Shown here in pieces: positions 8,801-16,475 of a stretch of DNA of 64,000 nucleotides (position 1 is the stretch's first letter; each line of letters starts with the position of its first letter). A model generated the notes under the pieces. The model worked only from the letters and a program-made list of their open reading frames with translations. It searched no databases and was not told the DNA's origin. Location: positions 1 to 64,000 of the forward strand of contig CAZVBE010000011.1 of the NCBI GenBank assembly GCA_964625335.1. The letters run 5' to 3'. The stretch comes from CAZGUG01 sp964625335 (GTDB taxonomy: Bacteria; Bacillota; Clostridia; Ch29). The position numbers were made by a program, and so were the translations under genes.

Positions 8801-10764
8801 TATGCATTGTACTTTTCGATTGTCGGGCGCCCAAGCCGAAGAAGCTGCGCTATCTTAAACTTAAGATAGTTTTCGGCAGGAAGGTCCGACCGGCTGGTAT
8901 TCTGGGTTAACAGCTCTTTTAAACCTTGTGCCTGCCTGCAATCTGTTCCAAGGCTTAATATAAGGCTGCGGACAGCATCAAGGGCGGACAAACGCAGACT
9001 GTTATCAGCTGAAAAAATTCTTTCAAGGGCGAAATCCGTCATTATTTCCAGCTGCTTTCTCTCGCAAGCGGCGGGGACGGATTTAAGCGTCTCCAGCAAA
9101 TAGAATTGAGTCTGGAGTTCGGTTGCAGGGTATTTGGAATAGTACTTGCATAAAATCTCCGTATAACTATTTACCGTTTGCGGCTTGCATTGGGCAAAAA
9201 GGGAGGCTACCATTACGTTCAGACCGTATCCTATCCAGCTGCGATGAATGGGAATAATTTTATGGTCGGGGTCAATAAAGGCATCAAGATACCTTTGCAG
9301 CAGCTGGCAGCTTGTAATGTCGGGAGTGTCCAGAACTGCATCCGGAGGCACTTCCTTGTGGTATTCCTCGTCAAAGGTTGCAATAAGCGTTCCTATCAGC
9401 TCGCTGCAGTGCCTTCTGATATCATCCTCCGGGTGGGTTAATTGCTCATACAAAAATTTTATGGTGATTAGTTTTTGTTTTTGCGTCAGATAGGTGGAGT
9501 AGTCCTCGAATATGCGCAAATATTCCCGCAAGCTTTTCCAATTCTTTTCACTGCGGGCGGATTCCAGTATTGCGTTTAGTGAAAACTCGTTCCGAAGCCT
9601 GTACATGGTGTTAATGTTATGTCGTATTGACTGGTACTTTAAATTTTGTACCACCTGCTGCCCGTGCATCAGGGCATAATAACCCCTGGCCTTCGGGAGA
9701 GAGATTGGGGTATCCGCCCGGGTGTCGGGGTCTGTTCTTATACCCAGGCTTACCATATAGTCCTCAAAATCCTTGAGTTTTGCAAACACCTTTCTGTATC
9801 TCTTCTCCTTTTTATCATCCAGGTTATCCAGCTTCCCGAGTACTATATCAAAGGAATCCGCCAGGGAAAACATGTGCATCCTGCCCTTGTTTTTCCCGCA
9901 GGGGCTGGTTTTTACCCTGAAATCCGAATAGATGAGGATAAGGGATTCGAGGGACAGATTTTCGATTTCGAGGTCCCAGGTGGAATGATTTATAGCAATA
10001 TTTCTTATATATACAATACCGTGTTTTTTAAACCACTGGTCGGTATAATAATAGTGCAGGTAGGGGACTCTTTTCAGTTCGGCGCCTCTGCAGCCGTATT
10101 TTCCAATGTCGTGTCCTGCTGCGGCTCCCGAAACTCTTCCGAGGTCTGTAGGCAGCCCCAATTCCTTGAACTGACGAGCTATAAACAGGGAAAGGTAATG
10201 TACCCCGCATATATGGTCGAGGGTATTGTGACCCATAAGCTCTCCATTTAATTTCATCATTTCGTATATATATTCACTGTCAAAGGCTTTTAAGAAAAGC
10301 CGGTATTCATCAGGGTCTTCCAGCTCGGCCTGCTCACCCGGCGATAATGGTTCAAGGGGGTATTTGCTCTGCCAGGTGCCGTCATCCGAGGATTGCTGCA
10401 GATTGCAAATTTTCCTGAGCATTTGCAGATACACGCTGCACGCACCGTCAAGGCTGTTGTTTAAGCTGGTTTCCAGCGCCTGGGGGAAGGATTTGCCTAT
10501 GGCATACTGGTATATGTATTCCAGCCAGTTGTCGGGGACGTCATTGCCGGCCAGTTCATTAAGCATATCCCTGCACAGCTCGAAGACTGCGCTGCAGCTG
10601 TAATCCCTGGTTTTGAGCATTTTGTCCATTTGTTTGACAAAGGAGGCTTTCTCAATATGTTTTTTTATGAACGCCCTGTTTATGGTATCGGGGTAGGCTT
10701 TTTTCAGCTCCAAAAGGGATGCGAAAAACTCTCTGTTAAGATCGGACAGCAAAGCGTTATCCAT
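5866..10764 (-). CDS. Giant multidomain protein: HD domain, adenylyltransferase-like and phosphoribosyltransferase-like modules
   Basis: About 1632 residues. I chose the ATG at 10764 because AAAGGAG lies eight bases upstream; the open frame extends 46 codons further without a ribosome site. Domains in order: an HD-type metal phosphohydrolase (about 175-290; H184, GHDIGK at 217-222), a long helical repeat-like region, a NadD-like nucleotidyltransferase (about 925-1130; GTFDPFSLGH, later ISSTQIR), a GNAT-like segment (about 1180-1310), and a segment with ILVDNLLHKGYR (about 1440) that resembles a phosphoribosyltransferase PRPP loop. It is first in the three-gene operon. A nucleotide or NAD-related process is a reasonable inference; the actual reaction is unknown. 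Confidence 0.8.
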   Translation of the reverse strand: MDNALLSDLNREFFASLLELKKAYPDTINRAFIKKHIEKASFVKQMDKMLKTRDYSCSAVFELCRDMLNELAGNDVPDNWLEYIYQYAIGKSFPQALETSLNNSLDGACSVYLQMLRKICNLQQSSDDGTWQSKYPLEPLSPGEQAELEDPDEYRLFLKAFDSEYIYEMMKLNGELMGHNTLDHICGVHYLSLFIARQFKELGLPTDLGRVSGAAAGHDIGKYGCRGAELKRVPYLHYYYTDQWFKKHGIVYIRNIAINHSTWDLEIENLSLESLILIYSDFRVKTSPCGKNKGRMHMFSLADSFDIVLGKLDNLDDKKEKRYRKVFAKLKDFEDYMVSLGIRTDPDTRADTPISLPKARGYYALMHGQQVVQNLKYQSIRHNINTMYRLRNEFSLNAILESARSEKNWKSLREYLRIFEDYSTYLTQKQKLITIKFLYEQLTHPEDDIRRHCSELIGTLIATFDEEYHKEVPPDAVLDTPDITSCQLLQRYLDAFIDPDHKIIPIHRSWIGYGLNVMVASLFAQCKPQTVNSYTEILCKYYSKYPATELQTQFYLLETLKSVPAACERKQLEIMTDFALERIFSADNSLRLSALDAVRSLILSLGTDCRQAQGLKELLTQNTSRSDLPAENYLKFKIAQLLRLGRPTIEKYNAYCREDLDSISDIFLSNLKTATGKIAKKIQVELLLEHTLSNDKNNAFYTAMHFCNLIKVSPVEDVRIGAGDALIRIIPHLNLEQRNDIAVELVRSLELEGHQFTKYIPYYLGQLILYLQPVELDEILDYLTEKTKQSGLGINSLILKTAGITLSYYLKYRQLFPQADEFYESRLAKMLGILLGGLVNYDQRIRQIAFSVIGKEIYGSEYLDMEQKNHIFRRTAKKILTLLPDNRDSELLLFINSSALNSIYKFISAYTFHYGSIDLKHPQKIAFFPGTFDPFSLGHKEIAKEIRRLGFEVFLAIDEFSWSKRTQPNLTRRNIINMSIADQPGIFLYPEDIPVNIAYPEDLRALRESFPNSEVYIVVGSDVILHASGYKDKKSPDSIHTFPHIVFDRRSALSSEEDDKKLDRKMGRIEGEIITLSLPPQYEDISSTQIRTYIDQNRDISMLVDPLAQKYIYMSGLYRREPQYKAPVSPVSIDMEIIENPRQELLEKLSAQMFADSKEAQKKLTAFSNKSSPRVLLLKEKNNGGRILGFSLFHWVRLSMLFKEFQNNMASEYIRDNTVGRIVVIDGIFTDQKCGHDNLEQIILTETLCYCLAKDYNYAVFRNTIEDYSSRAVEEVLELQGFEKLYFGNQHQPIYLVDMNVPCTLNLDVSTIIKESFRNNDNVKQAVCRSRKRLQRALSGLYPGKLLLSFDMGMLNQNLTKKICAENGVDTVPSVPRKLGSSVCVPFGTILNNQIVPNTVTKSLHTEKLFQPHMKSFRIGPFPYYLDLETQIKMLRSFNRQIILVDNLLHKGYRFKALDPLLKREGIRVKKFIVGILSGRGKELMDIQNRDVDSAYFVPRLRAWFYESALYPFLGGDTLWRGIYPQWNLIPSVNMILPYTSPTFINDVSNRSIFALSETCINNSIDIMTALEEEYQVMNERSLTLDLLGEVVNPPRCPDRGPNIRYDININPSHYLLNDLEALKRIEHTIIK

Positions 10765-11147
10765 AGAAATACTCCTTTCTTTACCGGGACAGTTTTTATT
10801 CTCTCTTTGATTAGGGTTTTCTACACATAAGCGGCGTATTCCTCCACTGCAAAAAAAAGAATGGTCAGGAAAAAGCAGTGAAATGTGGAAAGGGAGTTTC
10901 ACTTTTGCTTTTGCCTGCCAGTAGTGTCCGGTTATCCCCGGATTTTTTTGTATAAGCCAAAACGGGTTAACTCCACTTAAGGCTTTGTAATATCTGACGG
11001 TTTAAGGCCGCTTATGTTCCTGACCGAATTGGTATGCTCATAGGGTTGGGTGAAAAATCCGGTTAATCATGGTTAACGGTTTGGCAAAAAGAGTATAATA
11101 TAACTATATGGAAAATTTATAACAAACCAATACAGAGGTGTAAGAAT
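10765..11147. other. Divergent intergenic region
   Basis: This 383-base gap separates the giant minus-strand gene from the plus-strand gene at 11148. It holds a small plus-strand terminator-like hairpin (TCCGG 10927-10931, CCGGA 10938-10942, then seven T) with no obvious plus-strand transcript to end; it may stop antisense readthrough. A TATAAT at 11094-11099 is a plausible -10 for the downstream gene, but its -35 is weak. I see no open reading frame with a ribosome site. Confidence 0.4.
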
Positions 11148-11867
11148 ATGAAAAGCGGATACATAGTAATAGCGCTTGTTATAGCATTAGTAATAGCCTT
11201 GGCATATGTTTATATGAACCCTGCCGAAAATGGGGAAACCGGAGAAAACGGTAACGGATTACAGACCCCCCCGGAAGACCAAAACGACAGGGTTTCCCAG
11301 CAATTGGTTGAGATTTTTCCCGGAAGAACAGGTTACGAATGGTATTATTCAGGGTTTGCGGAATACAGCCATCACATGAGGCTGGATAATATCTCGGGAA
11401 ATACCGACACCCAGGAAATCCTGGTTTACGAGGTGTCCGGAGAGGTAGACGACCCTTCGGGCGGGGAAGGGCCGGGGGATTTCGGCCTTGAACTGGAATA
11501 CAGAATAACCTCGGACACTGTGACCGAGAGGATAATCCGCGGGGAAAAGCTTATCCATGTATTCGAGGAACTGCAGCTGTTAAGGCTGCCCCTTGAGGCC
11601 GGCAGCAGGTGGGAGCAGACGGTAAAAAGCGGCGAAGGGGAAGCTGACCTTACGGCCGAGATACTGTCGGCAGAAGCCGAGGAAGAGGAAGGCCCCATTG
11701 TCTACAGAGTGAGGTACACCGTTCCTATGGAGAATATGCCCGACGGGATTTACGTTGAGGAACGCGCATTTACCGAAGGGGTGGGTGTGACTTACTATGC
11801 AAGGACCCTGGGCGAAGAGTACGATTTTATGTTTGAATATTTTATATTTGACCCTGACAAACAATGA
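11148..11867 (+). CDS. Membrane-anchored extracytoplasmic protein of unknown function
   Basis: 239 residues, GAGGTG ribosome site before the ATG. A single N-terminal hydrophobic segment (about residues 4-23) with no cysteine lipobox is followed by a Gly/Glu/Asn-rich linker and a soluble, acidic, beta-rich domain with alternating hydrophobic and charged residues. It is therefore probably tethered outside the membrane. I do not recognise the family. It lies directly upstream of the tRNA promoter and has no obvious operon partner. Confidence 0.7.
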   Translation: MKSGYIVIALVIALVIALAYVYMNPAENGETGENGNGLQTPPEDQNDRVSQQLVEIFPGRTGYEWYYSGFAEYSHHMRLDNISGNTDTQEILVYEVSGEVDDPSGGEGPGDFGLELEYRITSDTVTERIIRGEKLIHVFEELQLLRLPLEAGSRWEQTVKSGEGEADLTAEILSAEAEEEEGPIVYRVRYTVPMENMPDGIYVEERAFTEGVGVTYYARTLGEEYDFMFEYFIFDPDKQ

Positions 11868-11884
11868 CATTACAAATAATGATA

Positions 11885-11913
11885 TTGATTATGACCGCGA
11901 AAACGGTTATAAT
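11885..11913 (+). promoter_or_regulatory. tRNA promoter
   Basis: TTGATT (11885-11890), a 17-base spacer, then a perfect TATAAT (11908-11913); tRNA-Gly starts 17 bases later. Confidence 0.8.
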
Positions 11914-11929
11914 AGTAGCACAATAAGAT

Positions 11930-12003
11930 GCGGATATAGCTCAGTGGCAGAGCACCGGCTTCCCAAGCCGGTAATGCGGGTTCGATTCCCGTTATCCGCT
12001 CCA
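11930..12003 (+). tRNA. tRNA-Gly (CCC)
   Basis: Full cloverleaf with acceptor arm GCGGATA/TATCCGC and discriminator T. The anticodon stem CCGGC/GCCGG closes loop TTCCCAA, giving anticodon CCC. CCA is encoded (12001-12003). It shares a transcript with the tRNA-Val six bases downstream. Confidence 0.95.
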
Positions 12004-12009
12004 TCTTTC

Positions 12010-12087
12010 GGGGCGATAGCTCAGTTGGGAGAGCGCTACCTTGACATGGTAGAGGTTTCGCAGGTTCGATCCCTGTTCGCCCCACCA
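12010..12087 (+). tRNA. tRNA-Val (GAC)
   Basis: Acceptor GGGGCGA/TCGCCCC, anticodon stem CTACC/GGTAG with loop TTGACAT (anticodon GAC), T arm CAGG..CCTG and encoded CCA at 12085-12087. It is the second gene of a two-tRNA unit. Confidence 0.95.
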
Positions 12088-12101
12088 CATTCAGCTGTCA
12101 T

Positions 12102-12142
12102 TGCAATAGGGAGAGGTTCTTCCCTGTTGCATTATTTTTTTT
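12102..12142 (+). terminator. Terminator of the tRNA pair
   Basis: Eleven-bp stem (TGCAATAGGGA 12102-12112 with TCCCTGTTGCA 12121-12131, one G-U pair) followed by TTATTTTTTTT. Confidence 0.85.
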
Positions 12143-12244
12143 GATAAATTACATATTTTTCTAAAGGATTTCCCGGATCTTTGTTTAATTTTATAGTGTG
12201 GAACTTTTTTTCTTGCTTTGCTTAATTTTCTTCCGGAGGTAAAA

Positions 12245-13237
12245 ATGAAGAAGGCAATTACCAAAACACAGGAAAACCATATAACCGTTGTGTTGATTTC
12301 TGACCCCGATAAGGGTGTGAAAAAAATACGTATCAGCAAAGTGCTTTTGAAATGCACCGCGCTGGTTGCAGCGGTATTTTTAACATATAGCGTTGCCCTG
12401 TCAACGGGTTACTTGTATTTGGACCAAAACCATAAAATCGCCCTTGACAGGATTGAATACCTGGAAAACGACAACGAGAGGCAGAGCATAGAAATAGCAG
12501 GCCTATATAATTATAGCGATACGGTAAAGAAAAAGATGGAGAACCTTATAGAATTTGACGGCGAAGTCAGAAGCATGGTTGGCCTCACAAGCGACAGCGA
12601 TAAGAGGCTGGAGGAGTTTCAGGGTACGCTTATAGCATCCAGGGGCGGTGTCCAAAGGTTTGCCGGGGACGGAAGTGCGGAGTTTGCCGGGGTCAGAGTG
12701 CAACAGCCGGTAATGATGAGTTCGGTCAATCAATTGCAGTTGGCGGATTCAGTGCATGTGTTATCCAGCCAGATGGATGTTCAGCAGGAACAGTTGGATA
12801 AGCTGTTAACCGACGTAGATGCCAGGCTCAAATACCTTGAAGCCAGGCCTTCCTTCCTGCCGGTATCCGGGACAATCACTTCCAGGTTTGGGGGCAGGAG
12901 GCATCCCTTCAGCAGGGCATACGACTTCCATGAAGCCGTAGATATCGCCGCCAAATCGGGTACTTCTATAAGGGCACCGGGGAAGGGAGTTGTGACCTTT
13001 TCGGGAAGGAAGAGCGGATACGGGAATATGGTGGTAATAAATCACGGATACGGCATCATAACCCGTTATGCACATAACAGTACCAACCTGGTGAAGGTGG
13101 GCGACAGGGTTTCAAAGGGACAGGTGATTGCCAGGGTAGGCAGCACCGGGGTTAGCACCGGCCCCCACGTTCACTTTGAGGTAGAAGTGAACGGAAAGGC
13201 AGTGGACCCGATTAAGTTTGTGAACAGCAGCTCGTAG
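12245..13237 (+). CDS. M23 (LytM-type) peptidase, membrane anchored
   Basis: 330 residues; GGAGGT sits five bases before the chosen ATG. A single transmembrane segment (about residues 37-58) is followed by a coiled-coil region and a C-terminal M23 domain. The zinc and catalytic motifs are present: HEAVD (H229, D233) and GPHVHFE (H308, H310). The protein would act outside the membrane as an endopeptidase on peptidoglycan crosslinks in cell-wall remodelling or division. It is monocistronic, between the tRNA terminator and its own terminator. Confidence 0.9.
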   Translation: MKKAITKTQENHITVVLISDPDKGVKKIRISKVLLKCTALVAAVFLTYSVALSTGYLYLDQNHKIALDRIEYLENDNERQSIEIAGLYNYSDTVKKKMENLIEFDGEVRSMVGLTSDSDKRLEEFQGTLIASRGGVQRFAGDGSAEFAGVRVQQPVMMSSVNQLQLADSVHVLSSQMDVQQEQLDKLLTDVDARLKYLEARPSFLPVSGTITSRFGGRRHPFSRAYDFHEAVDIAAKSGTSIRAPGKGVVTFSGRKSGYGNMVVINHGYGIITRYAHNSTNLVKVGDRVSKGQVIARVGSTGVSTGPHVHFEVEVNGKAVDPIKFVNSSS

Positions 13238-13269
13238 GGCTGATATGGTTATTATAGACAGAGAGCGTT

Positions 13270-13300
13270 GAGTTCCGTAATAAACGGAGCTCTTTTTATT
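13270..13300 (+). terminator. Terminator of the M23 peptidase gene
   Basis: Nine-bp stem (GAGTTCCGT 13270-13278 with ACGGAGCTC 13284-13292), loop AATAA, then TTTTTATT. Confidence 0.8.
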
Positions 13301-13320
13301 TGTGATTCCATTAATTTCCC

Positions 13321-13353
13321 TTGACAATTATGCATATATGTTGCATAATTGTC
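13321..13353 (+). promoter_or_regulatory. Promoter with overlapping perfect palindrome, upstream of the T-box
   Basis: TTGACA (13321-13326), 17-base spacer, CATAAT (13344-13349). A perfect inverted repeat with 12-bp arms (GACAATTATGCA 13323-13334, complement 13342-13353) and a 7-bp spacer covers from inside the -35 to past the -10. This is the geometry of a repressor operator, though it is also AT-rich. Confidence 0.75.
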
Positions 13354-13369
13354 TTTAAAATATCTTTTG

Positions 13370-13596
13370 GCAAAGGCAGCGAAGGGAAACAGTACGCGAG
13401 AGCTAATTTTCAGAGAGCCGGTGGCAGGTGTGAACCGGCATGCGGCCCGCCGGAATCCGTCCCGGAGCCTTAGAAGTGAAAATTAAGTAGTTTCTAACGG
13501 TTGACCCCGTTAAAGGTCATGAGTTGCCGGCAAGCTAAAATTAGGTGGTACCACGTGGGTAAATACCCCCGTCCTATAAGGGACGGGGTTTTTTTG
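13370..13596 (+). promoter_or_regulatory. T-box leader (probably serine-responsive) with terminator
   Basis: The AGAGAGCCGG element, the TGTGAACCGG distal Stem I segment and the T-box proper (AGGTGGTACCACG, 13543-13555) are all present. The terminator CCCCGTCC (13567-13574) / GGACGGGG (13581-13588) with seven T follows. GAATCCGTC at 13453-13461 probably forms the specifier loop; TCC (13456-13458) would read tRNA-Ser, matching the downstream serine genes. The UGGU would face a G discriminator of tRNA-Ser only by wobble, so the amino acid call is not certain. Confidence 0.88.
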
Positions 13597-13670
13597 TCCC
13601 CGATTGATAAGTTTTCGGATCAGGGACATCCAGAATATATACTTTTATAAAAAGGAAGGAAGCGATTGTT

Positions 13671-14819
13671 TTGAACAAGAGACTTATGACACCGGGACCC
13701 ACTCCTTTGCCTCCACAGGTAATAGAGGCTTTGGGGCAGCAGGTTTTGCACCACAGGACGAAGGAATATGCCGAAGTTTTTGAAAGGCTTAACAGCGGCC
13801 TTAAATATGTTTTTGCCACCGATTATACGGTGGCCACCCTTACCGCCTCGGGCACCGGTGGAATGGAAGCCGCTGTCACCAACTGCTTTTGTCCGGGGGA
13901 CAGGGTACTCCTTGTATCTTCAGGGGTGTTTTCGGAAAGGTTTTATGACATATGCCGGTGCATGGAACTTAAGGTGGAAAAGCTGGAAGTTCCGTGGGGG
14001 AAGGGCATTGGTGCACAGGAAGTGATGGCGCGGCTTGATAACGGCATAAAGGGGGTTATCGTCACCCATAATGAGACCTCAACCGCTGCCTGCAACGATA
14101 TTGAGTCCATAGGCAAAGCCCTTGAGGGGACGGATGTTTTGTATATAGTGGATGCCGTCAGCTCCCTTGGGGGCATGGAGGTAAGGCCTGAAAAGTGGGG
14201 GATAGACATTGCGGTTACTTCCTCCCAGAAGGCTCTCATGTGCCCTCCCGGGCTTACCTTTCTGTCAATAAGCTCCAGGGCGATGGAAGCGGCGCGCAGA
14301 AACAAATCCCGCCGTCACTACTGGGACCTGTGCAAGGTGGTGGACTTTATGGGCAAACAACCTCCCCAGCACCCCTTTACCCCTGCGGTAAACTTAGTCA
14401 GGGCTTCTCTTGAGGCGATTACGCTGATACAAAGGGAAGGGCTGGAAAACGTCTGGCGCAGGCATAGAAGGATGGGACATATGACCAGGACGGGGGTTAA
14501 GGCGATGGGCCTTGGGCTGTTTGCCGGGGAAGGCAGCGCATCAGATACATTAACGGCGGTTAATGTTCCCGACGGTATAAATGCAGGCGATATTGTAAAG
14601 CGTATGGAGCAGGATTTCGGACTGGTTATTGCAGGGGGCAACAAAAACCTTAAGGGCAGGATAATAAGGATAGCCCATATGGGCTATATATCCGAAAGGG
14701 ATGTCCTGGATACCCTGCAGGGCCTTGAGCAGATTCTTATTGATTTGGGCTGTCCTGTCAATAGGGGCAGGGCATACACGGCGGCTAAACAAATAATTGA
14801 CACAGGGGGCACAGTATAA
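13671..14819 (+). CDS. Class V (PucG/AGXT-like) aminotransferase, probable serine pathway
   Basis: 382 residues, PLP-dependent. It begins with TTG after an AAGGAAGG ribosome site. The fold-type I features are clear: SGTGGMEA around residue 60, D161 in YIVDAVSSLGG, and the Schiff-base lysine K187 in TSSQKALMCPPG. The family is annotated as alanine-glyoxylate or serine-pyruvate aminotransferase. Its position under a T-box and its one-base overlap with serA argue that it supplies the phosphoserine aminotransferase step (3-phosphohydroxypyruvate to phosphoserine), a substitution for SerC known in some Bacillota and archaea. The substrate is inferred from context only. Confidence 0.88.
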   Translation: MNKRLMTPGPTPLPPQVIEALGQQVLHHRTKEYAEVFERLNSGLKYVFATDYTVATLTASGTGGMEAAVTNCFCPGDRVLLVSSGVFSERFYDICRCMELKVEKLEVPWGKGIGAQEVMARLDNGIKGVIVTHNETSTAACNDIESIGKALEGTDVLYIVDAVSSLGGMEVRPEKWGIDIAVTSSQKALMCPPGLTFLSISSRAMEAARRNKSRRHYWDLCKVVDFMGKQPPQHPFTPAVNLVRASLEAITLIQREGLENVWRRHRRMGHMTRTGVKAMGLGLFAGEGSASDTLTAVNVPDGINAGDIVKRMEQDFGLVIAGGNKNLKGRIIRIAHMGYISERDVLDTLQGLEQILIDLGCPVNRGRAYTAAKQIIDTGGTV

Positions 14820-16396
14820 TGAGGGTAATAGTAACTGAAAGGATTGCACAGACCGGAATAGATATACTCAAGAAAAAGGCGGATGTGGATGTAAGGCTTA
14901 AGATTGGAAGAGATGAACTGTTAAAAATAATAGAGGAATACCAGGGTATTATCGTGCGAAGTGCCACCATGGTGGACAGCGAACTGCTTGCAGCGGCCAA
15001 AAACCTGAAGGTTGTCGGCAGGGCGGGTAACGGTATAGACAATATAGACCTGGATGCGGCTACCCAGGCGGGGGTGGTTGTTGTTAATACTGCAGAAAGC
15101 AATTCGGTTTCCGCCGCAGAGCATACCATAGGCATGATGCTTGCGTCCTGTCGCAACACATGCAGCGCGAACCAGTATATTAAGTCGGGCAACTGGGACC
15201 GCAGCCCGTTCAAAGGAAACGAACTGTACGGCAAGACGGTTGGCATAATAGGCCTTGGCAGGATTGGCGGACTGGTGGCTTCCAGGCTCCAGGCCTTTAA
15301 TATGAAAACAATCGCCTATGACCCGTACATTCCCGGAGGCAGGTTTGAGCTTCTTGGGGTTGAAAAGATGGAAAAGCTGGAGGACTTGCTGGCCCGGGCG
15401 GATATAATTACCGTCCATACTCCCAAGACCGAGGAAACCATAGGTATGCTGGGGGATAAGGAATTTGAAATTATGAAGGACGGGGTGAGACTTGTCAATT
15501 GCGCCAGGGGCGGCATTATCGGGGAAAAGGCGCTGCACAGGGCTCTTGAAAGCGGCAAGGCGGCCAGCGCAGCCCTTGATGTATTCGAACAGGAGCCCTG
15601 CCCGGACAATCCGCTGTTTAGCTTTGACAATACCGTTGTAACTCCCCATCTGGGTGCCGATACCTTGGAAGCACAGAACAAGGTGGGTATAAACATTGCA
15701 AACCAGGTGCTGGATGCCCTTGAGGGCAAGCTTGTTACAAACGCAGTCAATATGCCAAGCCTTCCGGACAAGGATATGGAATACTTGAAGCCTTACCTGC
15801 TGCTGGCGGAAAAGCTGGGCAGGCTTTACTACCAGCTGGAGAAAAGGCCCATAAGCAAAGTTGAGATTAAATACCGCGGCGGGATTGTGGAGCATAAGAC
15901 AGGTCCCTTAACCCTTGCCTATCTTAAGGGCCTGCTTGAGCCGGTGGTAAAGGAAAGGGTTAACTATGTCAATGCAAAGCACCTGGCCAAGAGCAGGGGT
16001 ATAAACGTGCTGGAGAGCCTGGACAGTAGCGCCAGCGAATATACAGACCTTATAGAGGTTAAGGTAAGCAACGGTCACAGCACCTTTACCATGGCGGGGA
16101 CTCTTTTCGGCATGAGGGAGCCCCGGATAGTGGAACTCAACGGTTATAAAATTGACATGGAACCGGCACCATACATGCTTCTAATAAGGAACGAGGACAA
16201 GCCGGGGGTTATCGGCAGTATAGGTACCATTATGGGCGTAAGCAAAATAAACATTGCCACAATGAGGGTAAGCAGGAACTCAAAGGGAGGTAAGGCTCTT
16301 ATGGTGCTGAATGTGGACGGTTTGGTGCCCAAGGATGTAATAGGCATGGTAAAGAAGGTGGATGGCATAACCGAAGTAAACTTTATAAAGCTGTAG
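14819..16396 (+). CDS. serA: D-3-phosphoglycerate dehydrogenase
   Basis: 525 residues, full-length type with ACT domain. It catalyses the first step of serine synthesis (3-phosphoglycerate to 3-phosphohydroxypyruvate, NAD dependent). The NAD motif GLGRIG is at 145-150, and the catalytic triad R230 (NCARGG), E259 (EQEP) and H277 (TPHLGA) is intact. An intervening ASB-like domain and a C-terminal ACT domain (from about residue 450, LLIRNEDKPGVIG) suggest allosteric control by serine. ATG overlaps the stop of the aminotransferase (TAATG), so the two are translationally coupled under the T-box. Confidence 0.95.
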   Translation: MRVIVTERIAQTGIDILKKKADVDVRLKIGRDELLKIIEEYQGIIVRSATMVDSELLAAAKNLKVVGRAGNGIDNIDLDAATQAGVVVVNTAESNSVSAAEHTIGMMLASCRNTCSANQYIKSGNWDRSPFKGNELYGKTVGIIGLGRIGGLVASRLQAFNMKTIAYDPYIPGGRFELLGVEKMEKLEDLLARADIITVHTPKTEETIGMLGDKEFEIMKDGVRLVNCARGGIIGEKALHRALESGKAASAALDVFEQEPCPDNPLFSFDNTVVTPHLGADTLEAQNKVGINIANQVLDALEGKLVTNAVNMPSLPDKDMEYLKPYLLLAEKLGRLYYQLEKRPISKVEIKYRGGIVEHKTGPLTLAYLKGLLEPVVKERVNYVNAKHLAKSRGINVLESLDSSASEYTDLIEVKVSNGHSTFTMAGTLFGMREPRIVELNGYKIDMEPAPYMLLIRNEDKPGVIGSIGTIMGVSKINIATMRVSRNSKGGKALMVLNVDGLVPKDVIGMVKKVDGITEVNFIKL

Positions 16397-16475
16397 TATA
16401 TCTGGTATAATATAGTTGGATAAGCCGGATGAATGTATAATTTCAAGTATATGACTTTATAAAGAGGCGATAGGT

